Origin: DATFDN01 sp035685165
Lineage (GTDB): Bacteria > Pseudomonadota > Alphaproteobacteria > Acetobacterales > Acetobacteraceae
Length of the DNA stretch: 64,000 nt
Reading direction: 5' to 3'
Assembly: GCA_035685165.1 (NCBI GenBank)
Contig: DASRBI010000023.1
Location: 1 to 64,000 of the forward strand
Below, one piece after another: positions 41,489 through 49,661 of this stretch. The notes below the pieces were generated by a model. That model saw only the letters and a program-made list of their open reading frames with translations, was not told where the DNA came from and searched no databases. Each line of letters starts with the position of its first letter. Position 1 is the stretch's first letter. The translations under genes were made by a program, and so were the position numbers.

Positions 41489-42847
41489 CTACGGTTCTTC
41501 GAGCAGCACCGGCACCCAGCGCGGCCCGCCCTTGCCCTGCACCAGCGCGATCGCGACCCGGCGCCCCTGCGCCTTGAGCGCCGCGAGTAGGGCTTGCACC
41601 GCGGCCGGGTCGGCGACCGGATCGTCGCCCACCTTCACCACCACGTCGCCCGGTTGCAGACCGTCCTCGGCGCCGAGACTGTTCGGCTCGACCGCCTTGA
41701 TCAGCGCGCCGCCCTGATTTGATGCGAGGCCCGCGCTCTGCCGGTCGGCCTCCGTGAGGGGGGCGAGCGACACGCCGTAATTGACCATTATGTCGCCGTG
41801 TTTGCGGGGCGGCGGCGGCTTGACCGGCATGAAAACGTCGGTCGGCGACTGCATGACGGTGGTGGCCATCGTCACCGGCTTCTGGTCGCGCCAGGCGACG
41901 ATTGGGATCGTCTGACCGATCGGGGAGATCACGATGAGGCGCAGAAGCTCGCGCGAATCGCTGATGTCGCGATTGCCGTAGCGCAGGATCACGTCGCCTT
42001 CGCGGATGCCGGCCTTGGCCGCCGGGGAGTTGGTGTCCACGCCTGCGACCAGCGCGCCGACCGCGCGGGTCAATCCGACCGCCTCGGCGATGTCGGGCGT
42101 GACCTCCTGCACGCGCAGCCCGACCCAGCCGGGGCGCGAGTGCTCGGGGTCGAGCAGGTGCTGCACGACCATCTTCACCACGTTGGCGGGCAGCGCGAAG
42201 CCGAGGCCGATCGAGCCGGTGTTGCCCTCGCTCGAGTAGATCGCGGTGTCCATACCGACCACGCGCCCGACGGGATCGACCAGCGGGCCGCCCGAGTTGC
42301 CGTGGTTTATCGCGGCATCCGTTTGGATGTAGTCGTCATAGGGCGTATCCATGATGTTGCGGTTGAGCGCGCTGACGATGCCGGCGCTCACCGACATGCC
42401 GACGCCGAGCGGATTACCGATGGCGAGCACCGGGTCGCCTACGCGCAGCTTGTCGCTGTCGCCGAATTCGAGCGTCGGCAAGGGATGGCCCGCGTCCACC
42501 TTGACCACCGCCACATCCGCCGCTTCGGCCGCCGCGACCAGCGTGCCCTTGAGCCGGGTCTTGTCCATCAGCCCGACCGCGATCGTCTCGGCGCCCTCGA
42601 TGACGTGACGGTTGGTGACGATGATTCCCGACTTGTCGATGATGTAGCCGGAACCGAACGCCTCCACGCGCACCGTGCCGGAGCCGTTGCTGGCCGGGCG
42701 CTCCTTCGAGATGGTGATGCTGACAACGGCGGGCAGCACGCTCTGGAGCGTGTCGGCATCCATCATGCCCGTCACCCACTCCGCGCGCGGCGCGGCGGCC
42801 GGCGACGCGAGCAATGCGATTAGCAGGAAGGCCGCGCGACGCAGCAT
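41489..42847 (-). CDS. HtrA/DegP-type serine protease
   Basis: A 452-residue periplasmic protease. Signal peptide MLRRAAFLLIALLASPAAAPRA. Catalytic triad: His in TNRHVIEG, Asp in ADVAVVKV, Ser in NHGNSGGPLV. Two PDZ domains follow: LVAGVDTNSPAAKAGIREGDVILRYGNRDI and ALIKAVEPNSLGAEDGLQPGDVVVKVGDDPV. The length is typical of DegP/DegQ. ATG 42847 has GGAGGAA before it. Confidence 0.9.
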   Translation of the reverse strand: MLRRAAFLLIALLASPAAAPRAEWVTGMMDADTLQSVLPAVVSITISKERPASNGSGTVRVEAFGSGYIIDKSGIIVTNRHVIEGAETIAVGLMDKTRLKGTLVAAAEAADVAVVKVDAGHPLPTLEFGDSDKLRVGDPVLAIGNPLGVGMSVSAGIVSALNRNIMDTPYDDYIQTDAAINHGNSGGPLVDPVGRVVGMDTAIYSSEGNTGSIGLGFALPANVVKMVVQHLLDPEHSRPGWVGLRVQEVTPDIAEAVGLTRAVGALVAGVDTNSPAAKAGIREGDVILRYGNRDISDSRELLRLIVISPIGQTIPIVAWRDQKPVTMATTVMQSPTDVFMPVKPPPPRKHGDIMVNYGVSLAPLTEADRQSAGLASNQGGALIKAVEPNSLGAEDGLQPGDVVVKVGDDPVADPAAVQALLAALKAQGRRVAIALVQGKGGPRWVPVLLEEP

Positions 42848-42976
42848 CGTCGTTCCTCCATCGCCGCGCCGGACTATTTCATTTTCGCCGCGCGCCGTCC
42901 ATGACGGCCGGGCTTGGCGGACCGCGCGGCGGCGGATATTGGGCGGCACTTTCTCTGCGCTAAGGAGAACCGGAGT

Positions 42977-43456
42977 ATGGCCGCCTGCGACACGGCCGGA
43001 TCGGTGGCGCGGGTGCGCGCGGCCCTGCTGGCGGCCGGGCACCCCGACACGATCACGCAGTTTCCCGAAGGCACGCGCACGGCGGTGGACGCCGCGGCGG
43101 CGGTCGGCTGCACGGTGGCGCAGATCGCCAAGTCGATCGTGTTCCGCGCCGGCGAGCGGGCAGTGGTGGTGATCACGTCCGGCGCCAACCGAGTCGATCC
43201 GGCGCGCGCCGCCGCGGTCCTCGGCGTGAAGCTCGCGCGCGCCGACGCCGCCTGGGTGCGCGAGGTGACCGGATTCGCGATCGGTGGGGTTTCGCCGGTC
43301 GGGCATACCGGCAAGCCGCTGATGCTGATCGACGAGGATTTGCTGGCGCTCGATCCGATCTGGGCGGCGGCCGGTTCGCCGAACCACGTGTTCCAGACGA
43401 GCGCGGCCGACTTGCAGCGCATCACGGGGGCCGCGGTCGCGGCGGTGCGCGCCTAG
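42977..43456 (+). CDS. YbaK/EbsC-type aminoacyl-tRNA deacylase
   Basis: A 159-residue YbaK-domain protein. CTVAQIAKSIVFRA contains the invariant Lys, followed by VVVITSGANRVDPARAAAVLG. GFAIGGVSPVGHTGKPLMLIDEDLL carries the GxxxPxG motif. It removes misacylated amino acids (Cys- or Ala-tRNA-Pro) in trans. The gene reads divergently from the HtrA gene (129-nt gap). Its stop overlaps the convergent quiC stop in a CTAG. Confidence 0.85.
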   Translation: MAACDTAGSVARVRAALLAAGHPDTITQFPEGTRTAVDAAAAVGCTVAQIAKSIVFRAGERAVVVITSGANRVDPARAAAVLGVKLARADAAWVREVTGFAIGGVSPVGHTGKPLMLIDEDLLALDPIWAAAGSPNHVFQTSAADLQRITGAAVAAVRA

Positions 43457-45297
43457 GCGCGCTGCGACTGCGCGGCCATCCGCACGGCGGCATTGGCGGC
43501 GCCGAAGCCGGCATAGCCGCCCTCGCGCTCCACCACCTCGAAGAAGAAACGGTGCTGGAATGCCTCAGTGTAGGCGTGGCGGAACGCGCCTTGCGGGTCC
43601 TGGTCATAGAGCAGGCCGAGCCGCGCCATCGGCGCCACCGCCGCGTCGTCCAGCAGGAAGCGTGCCGCCACGTCCTCGTAGTAGTTAGGCGGGATCGCGA
43701 GGCACGGTGCGCCCGCCTCGCGGATCGCCGCGACGGTGCGGAACGCATCGTCGCAGGAAAAGGCGATGTGATGCACGCCGGCGCCGGAAAAGGCGCTGAC
43801 GAAGCGGTTGGTCACGGTGTCGCGTGCCTCGGAGATGTTGAAGGTGAGGCGCAGTGTGCCGCCTTGGTTCACCATGGCGCGGCTTTGGATCAGGCCATAG
43901 GGGTCTGGAAGATCCCATAGGGGCTGCGGCTCCAGCCCGAACAGCGCGCGCCAGAACAGCACGTGCGTGTCCATCTGCCAGGCGGGCAGGGCGGTGGCGA
44001 GATGGTCGATCTCGCGCAGCCCCGCGTCGCTGCCCGTCGCCGGCAGCAGCACGAAATCATCGTTCCAGAAATCGGCTCCGGGCGCGTCGCGGCCGACGAG
44101 GAAGATCAGCGTGCCGTCGGGCGCGCGGATCGCCGGGATCTGGCGCTCGCCGGCGCCGGTGCGCTCCCGCCAATCCGGCGCACGCAGCGCGCGGGCACGG
44201 GCGAGCGCCTGCTCGGGGTCGCTGACGCGCAGCGCCATCGCGCAGACCGAAGGGCCGTGGTGCTGGAAATACTCCGCCGCCGCGCTGTCCTGCTCGCAGT
44301 TGAGGACGAGGTTGATCGCGCCTTGCCGGTATAGCTCCACGTCCTTGGAGCGGTGCCGCCCGGCCAAACGGAAGCCCAGGCGGTCGAGCAGCGCCGCCAG
44401 CGCCTCGCGCGCCGCCGCATCGAGCGCGAATTCCAGGAATTCGATGCGGTCCACGTCGGGGACCGGCGGCAGCAGCGCGGCGTCCGAGGCGCGGGCTTCA
44501 GCGAGGATCAGGGAGCGCAGCCCGTCGCGGGCGATCATGCGCGCAGGGGCGGCGCGGAAATGGTCGTTAAACACTTCGAGCGAGAGCGGACCCCGGTAGC
44601 CCGCGGCGAGCACGGCGCGCACGAATGCCTCGACCGGCAGATCGCCCTGATAGGGGAAGCAGCGATGATGCCGGCTCCAGGACAGCACATCGAGCGACAT
44701 TTGCGGCGCGTCGGCGAGCTGGACGAAGAAGATGCGCTCGCCCGGCACCTCGGCAAGACCGGCGGGATCGTCCCGCAAGGCGAGTGTGTGATAGCTGTCC
44801 ACGATCAGGCCGAGCGCGGGATGCGCGGCGCGCTGCACGATCTCCCACGCGTGGCGCCAGTGGCGGATATGCTTGCCCCACGACAGTGCCTCGAAGCCGA
44901 CGCGCAGGCCGCGGCGGTGCGCGCGCTCGGCCATTTCGGCGAGGTCGGCGGCGGCGCGCGCGTCGTCGTCGAGCGCCGCCGGCTGGGTGTTGCTGCACAC
45001 AAGCAAGAGCTCGGCACCCAGCTCCTGCATAACGTCGAACTTGCGCTCGGCGCGGTCGAGATTGCGCGCGCGCTGCGGCTCCGGCATCGCCTCGAAATCG
45101 CGGAACGGCTGATAGAGGTCGATCGAAAGCCCGTAATCGCTGGCGATGCGGCGCGCCTCGGCGGGCGTGCCGCTGAAGGTCAGCAGATCGCCCTCCATCA
45201 CCTCCACGCCGTCGAAGCCCGCGACCGCCGCGGCCTCCAGCTTGTCGGGCAGCGTGCCGCTGAGCGCGACCGTGGCGATGGACTTCCGCAGCGTCAT
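43453..45297 (-). CDS. quiC: 3-dehydroshikimate dehydratase (QuiC type, fused to HPPD-like domain)
   Basis: A 614-residue two-domain protein. Residues 1-270 form a sugar-isomerase-like TIM barrel (TPAEARRIASDYGLSIDLYQPFRDFEAM and LGLIVDSYHTLALRDDP, with metal ligands). Residues 300-614 form two VOC modules of the 4-hydroxyphenylpyruvate dioxygenase type, ending in a normal C-terminal segment (HRFFFEVVEREGGYAGFGAAN). This architecture is that of Pseudomonas QuiC1, which dehydrates 3-dehydroshikimate to protocatechuate. It overlaps aroQ by 4 nt. Confidence 0.88.
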   Translation of the reverse strand: MTLRKSIATVALSGTLPDKLEAAAVAGFDGVEVMEGDLLTFSGTPAEARRIASDYGLSIDLYQPFRDFEAMPEPQRARNLDRAERKFDVMQELGAELLLVCSNTQPAALDDDARAAADLAEMAERAHRRGLRVGFEALSWGKHIRHWRHAWEIVQRAAHPALGLIVDSYHTLALRDDPAGLAEVPGERIFFVQLADAPQMSLDVLSWSRHHRCFPYQGDLPVEAFVRAVLAAGYRGPLSLEVFNDHFRAAPARMIARDGLRSLILAEARASDAALLPPVPDVDRIEFLEFALDAAAREALAALLDRLGFRLAGRHRSKDVELYRQGAINLVLNCEQDSAAAEYFQHHGPSVCAMALRVSDPEQALARARALRAPDWRERTGAGERQIPAIRAPDGTLIFLVGRDAPGADFWNDDFVLLPATGSDAGLREIDHLATALPAWQMDTHVLFWRALFGLEPQPLWDLPDPYGLIQSRAMVNQGGTLRLTFNISEARDTVTNRFVSAFSGAGVHHIAFSCDDAFRTVAAIREAGAPCLAIPPNYYEDVAARFLLDDAAVAPMARLGLLYDQDPQGAFRHAYTEAFQHRFFFEVVEREGGYAGFGAANAAVRMAAQSQRA

Positions 45298-45746
45298 GGC
45301 GCTGCCTTGGCTTCGATCAGCACGGCCATACGGCGCAGCGCGAGCTGATAGCCCTGCGTGCCAAACCCGGCGATCACCCCGTCGGCGCGGCGGGAGACGA
45401 AGGAATGGTGTCGGAACTCCTCGCGTTGGTGCACATTGGAGATGTGGATTTCGACCACCGGCCCGTCGAAGGCGTTGAGCGCATCCAGGATCGCAACCGA
45501 GGTGTGGGTGAACGCCGCCGGGTTGATGACGATCCCGGCGGCGCCTTCGCGCGCCTCGTGGATCCAGTCGATGATCTCGTATTCGCGGTTGCTCTGATGA
45601 AAGCGCAGGTCGAGCTTGAGCTCGGCGGCGAGCGCGCGGCAGTCGCGCTCGACGTCGGCCAGCGTCTCGTGGCCGTAGATATGCGGCTGGCGCTTGCCGA
45701 GCAGGTTGAGGTTCGGCCCGTTCAGCAGGAAGACGAGCCGGCTCAT
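45294..45746 (-). CDS. aroQ: Type II 3-dehydroquinate dehydratase
   Basis: A 150-residue dodecameric dehydroquinase. NGPNLNLLGKRQPHIYG carries the catalytic Tyr. HQSNREYEIIDWIHEAREGA and AFTHTSVAILDAL follow, and EIHISNVHQREEFRHHSFVS holds the general-acid His and phosphate-site residues. In this operon it probably acts catabolically (quinate to dehydroshikimate). The 4-nt overlap with quiC means the products are made together. Confidence 0.92.
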   Translation of the reverse strand: MSRLVFLLNGPNLNLLGKRQPHIYGHETLADVERDCRALAAELKLDLRFHQSNREYEIIDWIHEAREGAAGIVINPAAFTHTSVAILDALNAFDGPVVEIHISNVHQREEFRHHSFVSRRADGVIAGFGTQGYQLALRRMAVLIEAKAAP

Positions 45747-45748
45747 CG

Positions 45749-47134
45749 TCAGGCCGCCATGCTCGGCGCGCGCAGGCGCGCATATTCGTCCACCGGCACC
45801 GGCACGGCGTCGCGGCGGCCGAGATCATTGAGGTGGATGCGGTAGGTCTCGCGTGCGGAGAATGCGGCGAGCGCCGAGATGACCGTCACGCCGAGTGTAA
45901 GCGCGCCGATCTTGAGCGGGATGTTCTCCGATCCCGGCGGGGCCACGCTCGCGAACAACGCCGGCAGGAGCGCGGTGATGGTGGTGCCGATGTTCTGCGC
46001 GATCGCCATCGCCGAGACGCGCACCTTGGTCTGGAACAGCTCGGGGTAGAAGCTCGGGAACACCGCGTTGTAGCCCTGATAAAAGAAGCCCCACATGAGC
46101 AGCGAGAGCACGATCGCCAGCGGCACGTTGTGGCTTTTGATGGCGTACAGATAGGGGAAGGAAAGCAGACCGGCGATCAGCGAGCCGAAGATGATCGGCG
46201 GACGCCGCCCAATTCGGTCGGCGAGATTGCCGACGAAGGGGATCACGATCACCGCCAGGATGTTGCCGAGCACGGGAATCCACAGATAGATCGACGGGCT
46301 GAACCTGATGCCGTAGGCCGGTTGCACCGCGTAGGCGCCGCCGAAGATGGTCGCCACCACCGGGACCACGTTCATCAGCGCCATGCAGATCACGCGCAGC
46401 ATGTCGTCCCAGCTCAGCCGGAACGCATCGACGATCGGCGAGCGCGGGATGGCGCCTTGCAAGTTTTCCTCGGTGAAGGCCGGGGTTTCCTCCACCTCGC
46501 GGCGGATGATGTAGCCGGCGATGATGACGATGACGCTGAGCAGGAACGGCACCCGCCAGCCCCAGGCCATGAACGTATCATGGGGCAGGAAGGCGGCGAG
46601 CGGCAGGAACACCGCGGCGGCGAGGATCTGCCCGGCCTGCACGCCCTGCAGGCTGAAGCTCGCGTAATAGCCGCGCCTTCCGAACGGCGCGTGCTCGAGT
46701 ATCATCGAGCTCGAGCCGGAGATTTCGCCCGCGACGGCGAAGCCCTGGATCAGCCGCACGATCACGAGCAGCACCGGCGCGAGCACGCCCACGCCCTGAT
46801 AGGTCGGCAGGAGACCGACCGCGATGGTGGCGAACCCCATCAGGAACATGCAGAGCAGGAGCACGTTCTTGCGGCCGTGCGTATCGCCCCAGTGGCCGAG
46901 CACGAACGCGCCGATCGGGCGCGCGACGTAGCCCACGCCGTAGGTGGCGAGTGAGGCGACGATGGCGACCGTCGGGTTGTCGGAGGGGAAGAAAATCTGT
47001 GGGAAAACGAGCGCGGCGGCGGTGGCGTAAATGAAAAAGTCATAGTACTCGAGCGCCGATCCGATCCAGCCGCTGGCGGCGGCGGCGCGGGTTTGGTGCT
47101 TGCCGCTCGGCTCGTGTTCCGTCGCACCGGCCAT
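45749..47134 (-). CDS. MHS-family MFS transporter, shikimate/quinate-type
   Basis: A 461-residue, 12-helix transporter. Motif GHWGDTHGRKNVLL between helices 2 and 3, RLIQGFAVAGEISGSSSMILEHAPFGRRGYYASF, and NLADRIGRRPPIIFGSLIAGL are the MHS (metabolite:H+ symporter; ShiA/KgtP/ProP) signatures. Its place between aroQ and the shikimate dehydrogenase suggests uptake of shikimate, quinate or protocatechuate. ATG 47134 gives the usual short N-terminal tail (MAGATEHEPSGKHQTRAAAA). Confidence 0.85.
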   Translation of the reverse strand: MAGATEHEPSGKHQTRAAAASGWIGSALEYYDFFIYATAAALVFPQIFFPSDNPTVAIVASLATYGVGYVARPIGAFVLGHWGDTHGRKNVLLLCMFLMGFATIAVGLLPTYQGVGVLAPVLLVIVRLIQGFAVAGEISGSSSMILEHAPFGRRGYYASFSLQGVQAGQILAAAVFLPLAAFLPHDTFMAWGWRVPFLLSVIVIIAGYIIRREVEETPAFTEENLQGAIPRSPIVDAFRLSWDDMLRVICMALMNVVPVVATIFGGAYAVQPAYGIRFSPSIYLWIPVLGNILAVIVIPFVGNLADRIGRRPPIIFGSLIAGLLSFPYLYAIKSHNVPLAIVLSLLMWGFFYQGYNAVFPSFYPELFQTKVRVSAMAIAQNIGTTITALLPALFASVAPPGSENIPLKIGALTLGVTVISALAAFSARETYRIHLNDLGRRDAVPVPVDEYARLRAPSMAA

Positions 47135-47154
47135 GTTTTGCCTCCCTGTTTGCG

Positions 47155-48024
47155 TTACCGGCTCGTCGTTTTCGTCCGCAGCTCGTCGAAATGCCGCCGC
47201 ATCCGCTCGGCGTCCGGCTTGATGCCGGTGAACAGCTCGAAGGCGCGCACCGCCTGGAACACCGCCATGCCGCCGCCATCGAGCGTGCGGCAGCCGATCG
47301 CCCGGGCCGCGCGCAGAAGCTCGGTCTCCAGCGGAAAGTAGATGATCTCGGAAACCCACAACGCCGGGCGGAGGAATTCGGGCGGCACGGGGGTGCCCGG
47401 GAGCTTCGCCATGCCCACGGGCGTCGTGTTCACAAGGCCGTCAGCTTCGGCGATGGCGGCGCGCAAATCCTTGCCTGCGGCAGCGCGCCCGGCGCCATGG
47501 CGGGTGCAGAGATCGGCGGCGACTTGCCGGGCGCGCGCTGTGTCGGTGTCGAATAGCGTGAGCTGGCCGACGCCGAGCTGCATCAGCGCCTCGGCGACCG
47601 CCGAACCCGCGCCGCCGGCCCCGACCTGCACCACGCGCTCGCGCTTGGCGTCCGGCAGGCCGCGGCGGAGATTTTCGGCATAGCCATAAAGGTCAGTGTT
47701 GTGGCCGAAGCGCCGCCCGTCGCGCAGTACCACGGTGTTGACCGCGTGCAGGGCTCTCGCGTTGTCCGACAGGTCGGTGAGGTGGGGGATCACCTCCTGC
47801 TTGCAGGGAAAGGTGATGTTGAGGCCGGCGAAGCCCATCCGCTCGGCCGCAAGCAGCAGCTCCGACAGCGCCTTCACGTCGAGGCCGAGCTTCTGCAGGT
47901 CGATCAGCTTGTAGATGAGCTTGAGGCCCTGCGCGGCGCCCTCGCGCTCGTGCATGGCGGGCGTGAGCGAACCTTGGATCCCGGCGCCGATCAGACCGAG
48001 CAGGGCGGACGGCTGATCCTGCAT
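47155..48024 (-). CDS. Shikimate/quinate dehydrogenase
   Basis: A 289-residue AroE-fold dehydrogenase. Substrate site GSLTPAMHE and GLNITFPCKQE (catalytic Lys), GHNTDLYGYAENLRRGL (substrate Asp), NAD site VVQVGAGGAGSAVAEAL, and LVNTTPVGM. The FPCKQ/NTDLYGY variant and linkage to quiC point to a catabolic quinate/shikimate dehydrogenase rather than biosynthetic AroE; this is inferred. It heads the minus-strand operon. Confidence 0.85.
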   Translation of the reverse strand: MQDQPSALLGLIGAGIQGSLTPAMHEREGAAQGLKLIYKLIDLQKLGLDVKALSELLLAAERMGFAGLNITFPCKQEVIPHLTDLSDNARALHAVNTVVLRDGRRFGHNTDLYGYAENLRRGLPDAKRERVVQVGAGGAGSAVAEALMQLGVGQLTLFDTDTARARQVAADLCTRHGAGRAAAGKDLRAAIAEADGLVNTTPVGMAKLPGTPVPPEFLRPALWVSEIIYFPLETELLRAARAIGCRTLDGGGMAVFQAVRAFELFTGIKPDAERMRRHFDELRTKTTSR

Positions 48025-48082
48025 GGCCGTTTCTCCCTCGCGATCTTCTGCCGCCCGTACGCACGCGGCGGTCCGGCTGGAA

Positions 48083-48136
48083 TTTTGCGCCGGGTATTGC
48101 TGCAAAACGTGGGGCGCGCATCTTGATCCGTCAAGA
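48083..48136. promoter_or_regulatory. Candidate operators between qui and pca transcription units
   Basis: In the 164-nt divergent control region two inverted repeats stand out. TTTTGC (48083-48088) pairs with GCAAAA (48102-48107), 13 nt apart. TCTTGA (48121-48126) and TCAAGA (48131-48136) are separated by TCCG. The second is a compact perfect palindrome, and the first has LysR- or IclR-like spacing. They could bind one regulator for both operons. No regulator gene lies beside them. Confidence 0.4.
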
Positions 48137-48188
48137 GCGCCGGAGCATGGTTTCGGCGCTTGTGACGGGGAACGGGCGGGAGGCGAGG

Positions 48189-48953
48189 ATGGCGGAATTG
48201 CCGAACTGGATGGCCGCGGACCGGCTTGGCGCCAAGCCGCCGGAGTTCATCGCCCGCGACCGTTCCGTGCATCCGCCGCCGCTTACGCCCGATTACAAGA
48301 CTTCAGTGCTGCGCTCGCCGCGCCTGCCGCTCTTGTCGTTGCAGAATTCGCTGTCGGAGATCACCGGGCCGCTGTTCGGCCATGACGAGATCGGACCGCT
48401 GGATAATGACCTTATTCTCAACTATGCCAAGGACGGCGAGGCGATCGGGCCGCGCATCATCGTGCATGGGCAGGTGCTGGACCAGAACCGGCGCGGCGTG
48501 CCGAACGTGCTGGTGGAGTTCTGGCAGGCCAATGCCGGCGGGCGGTACCGGCACCGCAATGACAACTACATCGCCCCGATCGACCCGAACTTCGGCGGCT
48601 GCGGACGGTGCCTGACCGACGAGACGGGCTACTACTACTTCCGCACCATCAGGCCGGGTCCGTATCCGTGGCGCAATTACGCCAATAGCTGGCGGCCGGC
48701 GCATATCCATTTTTCGATCTTCGGCACGGGGTTCGTGCAGCGGCTGATCACCCAGCTCTATTTCGAGGGCGATCCGCTGATCCCGCTCGATCCGATGTTT
48801 AACGGCATCCCGGATAAGGAGGCGGCGGAGCGTCTGATTGCGCCGTTGGACTTCAATGCGCAGGTGGAACTCGACACGCTCGCCTACCGCTTCGACATCG
48901 TGCTGCGGGGCCAGCGTTCGACCTTGTTCGAAAACAAACTGGAGGGGAACTGA
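48189..48953 (+). CDS. pcaH: Protocatechuate 3,4-dioxygenase beta subunit
   Basis: A 254-residue intradiol dioxygenase subunit that binds the ferric iron. Ligand Tyr is in GGRYRHRNDNYIAP and Tyr plus two His in YANSWRPAHIHFSIFG. GPRIIVHGQVLDQNRRGVPNVLVEFWQANAGGRY is the beta-sandwich core. ATG 48189 has GGAGGCGAGG just before it; the longer ORF adds unconserved residues. It forms (alpha-beta)n complexes with PcaG, whose gene lies 3 nt downstream. Confidence 0.93.
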   Translation: MAELPNWMAADRLGAKPPEFIARDRSVHPPPLTPDYKTSVLRSPRLPLLSLQNSLSEITGPLFGHDEIGPLDNDLILNYAKDGEAIGPRIIVHGQVLDQNRRGVPNVLVEFWQANAGGRYRHRNDNYIAPIDPNFGGCGRCLTDETGYYYFRTIRPGPYPWRNYANSWRPAHIHFSIFGTGFVQRLITQLYFEGDPLIPLDPMFNGIPDKEAAERLIAPLDFNAQVELDTLAYRFDIVLRGQRSTLFENKLEGN

Positions 48954-48956
48954 GCC

Positions 48957-49586
48957 ATGCCGCAACCCCTTTCATACCTAAAGGAAACGCCCTCGCAGAC
49001 CGCCGGGCCTTATGTGCATATCGGCCTTATCCCGCATCAGGCTGGCTTCGACATTTTCGACAAGAATTTCAGTAACGTGCTGGTGAGCGAGGCGACCGAG
49101 GGCGAGCGCATCCGCATCGAGGGGCGGGTGATCGACGGTGCCGGAACGCCCGTGCGCGACGCGCTGCTGGAGATTTGGCAGGCGAACGCCTGGGGGCGGT
49201 ACAACCATCCGCTCGACCGGCAGGACAAGAAGCTCGACGCGAGTTTCCGTGGCTGGGGGCGCACGGGAGCGGATTTCAGCACCGGCGTTTATACGTTCGA
49301 GACGATCAAGCCCGGTGCGGTTGTCGGCCGTGCCGGGAAGGGTACGATGGCGCCACATATCAACTTCTGGATCGCCGCGCGCGGGATGAACATCGGCGTG
49401 CATACCAGGATGTATTTCGCCGACGAGCAGGCGGCGAACGAGGCCGACCCGGTGCTCAAGCTGATCGAGCAGGAGCACCGGCGCGCGACGCTGATCGCGC
49501 CGCGGAAGATGGACGGCGGCAAGGCGGTCTATACGTTCGATATTTATTTGCAGGGCGAGCGGGAGACGGTTTTCTTTGATATATGA
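48957..49586 (+). CDS. pcaG: Protocatechuate 3,4-dioxygenase alpha subunit
   Basis: A 209-residue alpha subunit: LKETPSQTAGPYVHIGLIPHQAGFD, RIEGRVIDGAGTPVRDALLEIWQANAWGRYNHP, and TMAPHINFWIAARGMNIGVHTRMYFADE. It lacks the iron ligands, as expected for the alpha chain, and completes the active site. It opens the ring of protocatechuate made by the facing operon, giving 3-carboxy-cis,cis-muconate. Genes for the next steps are not in the window. Confidence 0.92.
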   Translation: MPQPLSYLKETPSQTAGPYVHIGLIPHQAGFDIFDKNFSNVLVSEATEGERIRIEGRVIDGAGTPVRDALLEIWQANAWGRYNHPLDRQDKKLDASFRGWGRTGADFSTGVYTFETIKPGAVVGRAGKGTMAPHINFWIAARGMNIGVHTRMYFADEQAANEADPVLKLIEQEHRRATLIAPRKMDGGKAVYTFDIYLQGERETVFFDI

Positions 49587-49619
49587 TGGCGGTATCTTCC
49601 CCACCGCTCCCTAACCCTC

Positions 49620-49637
49620 TCCGCCCCCGAGGGCGGA
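49620..49637. repeat. Short G/C palindrome between convergent genes
   Basis: TCCGCCC (49620-49626) and GGGCGGA (49631-49637) form a hairpin with loop CCGA, inside a longer C-rich/G-rich block. It sits between pcaG and the convergent phaC and may end both transcripts. Similar blocks occur at 53111-53235 and 60619-60671. Confidence 0.5.
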
Positions 49638-49661
49638 ACGGGCTGGGGCGAGGTGGGGGTG

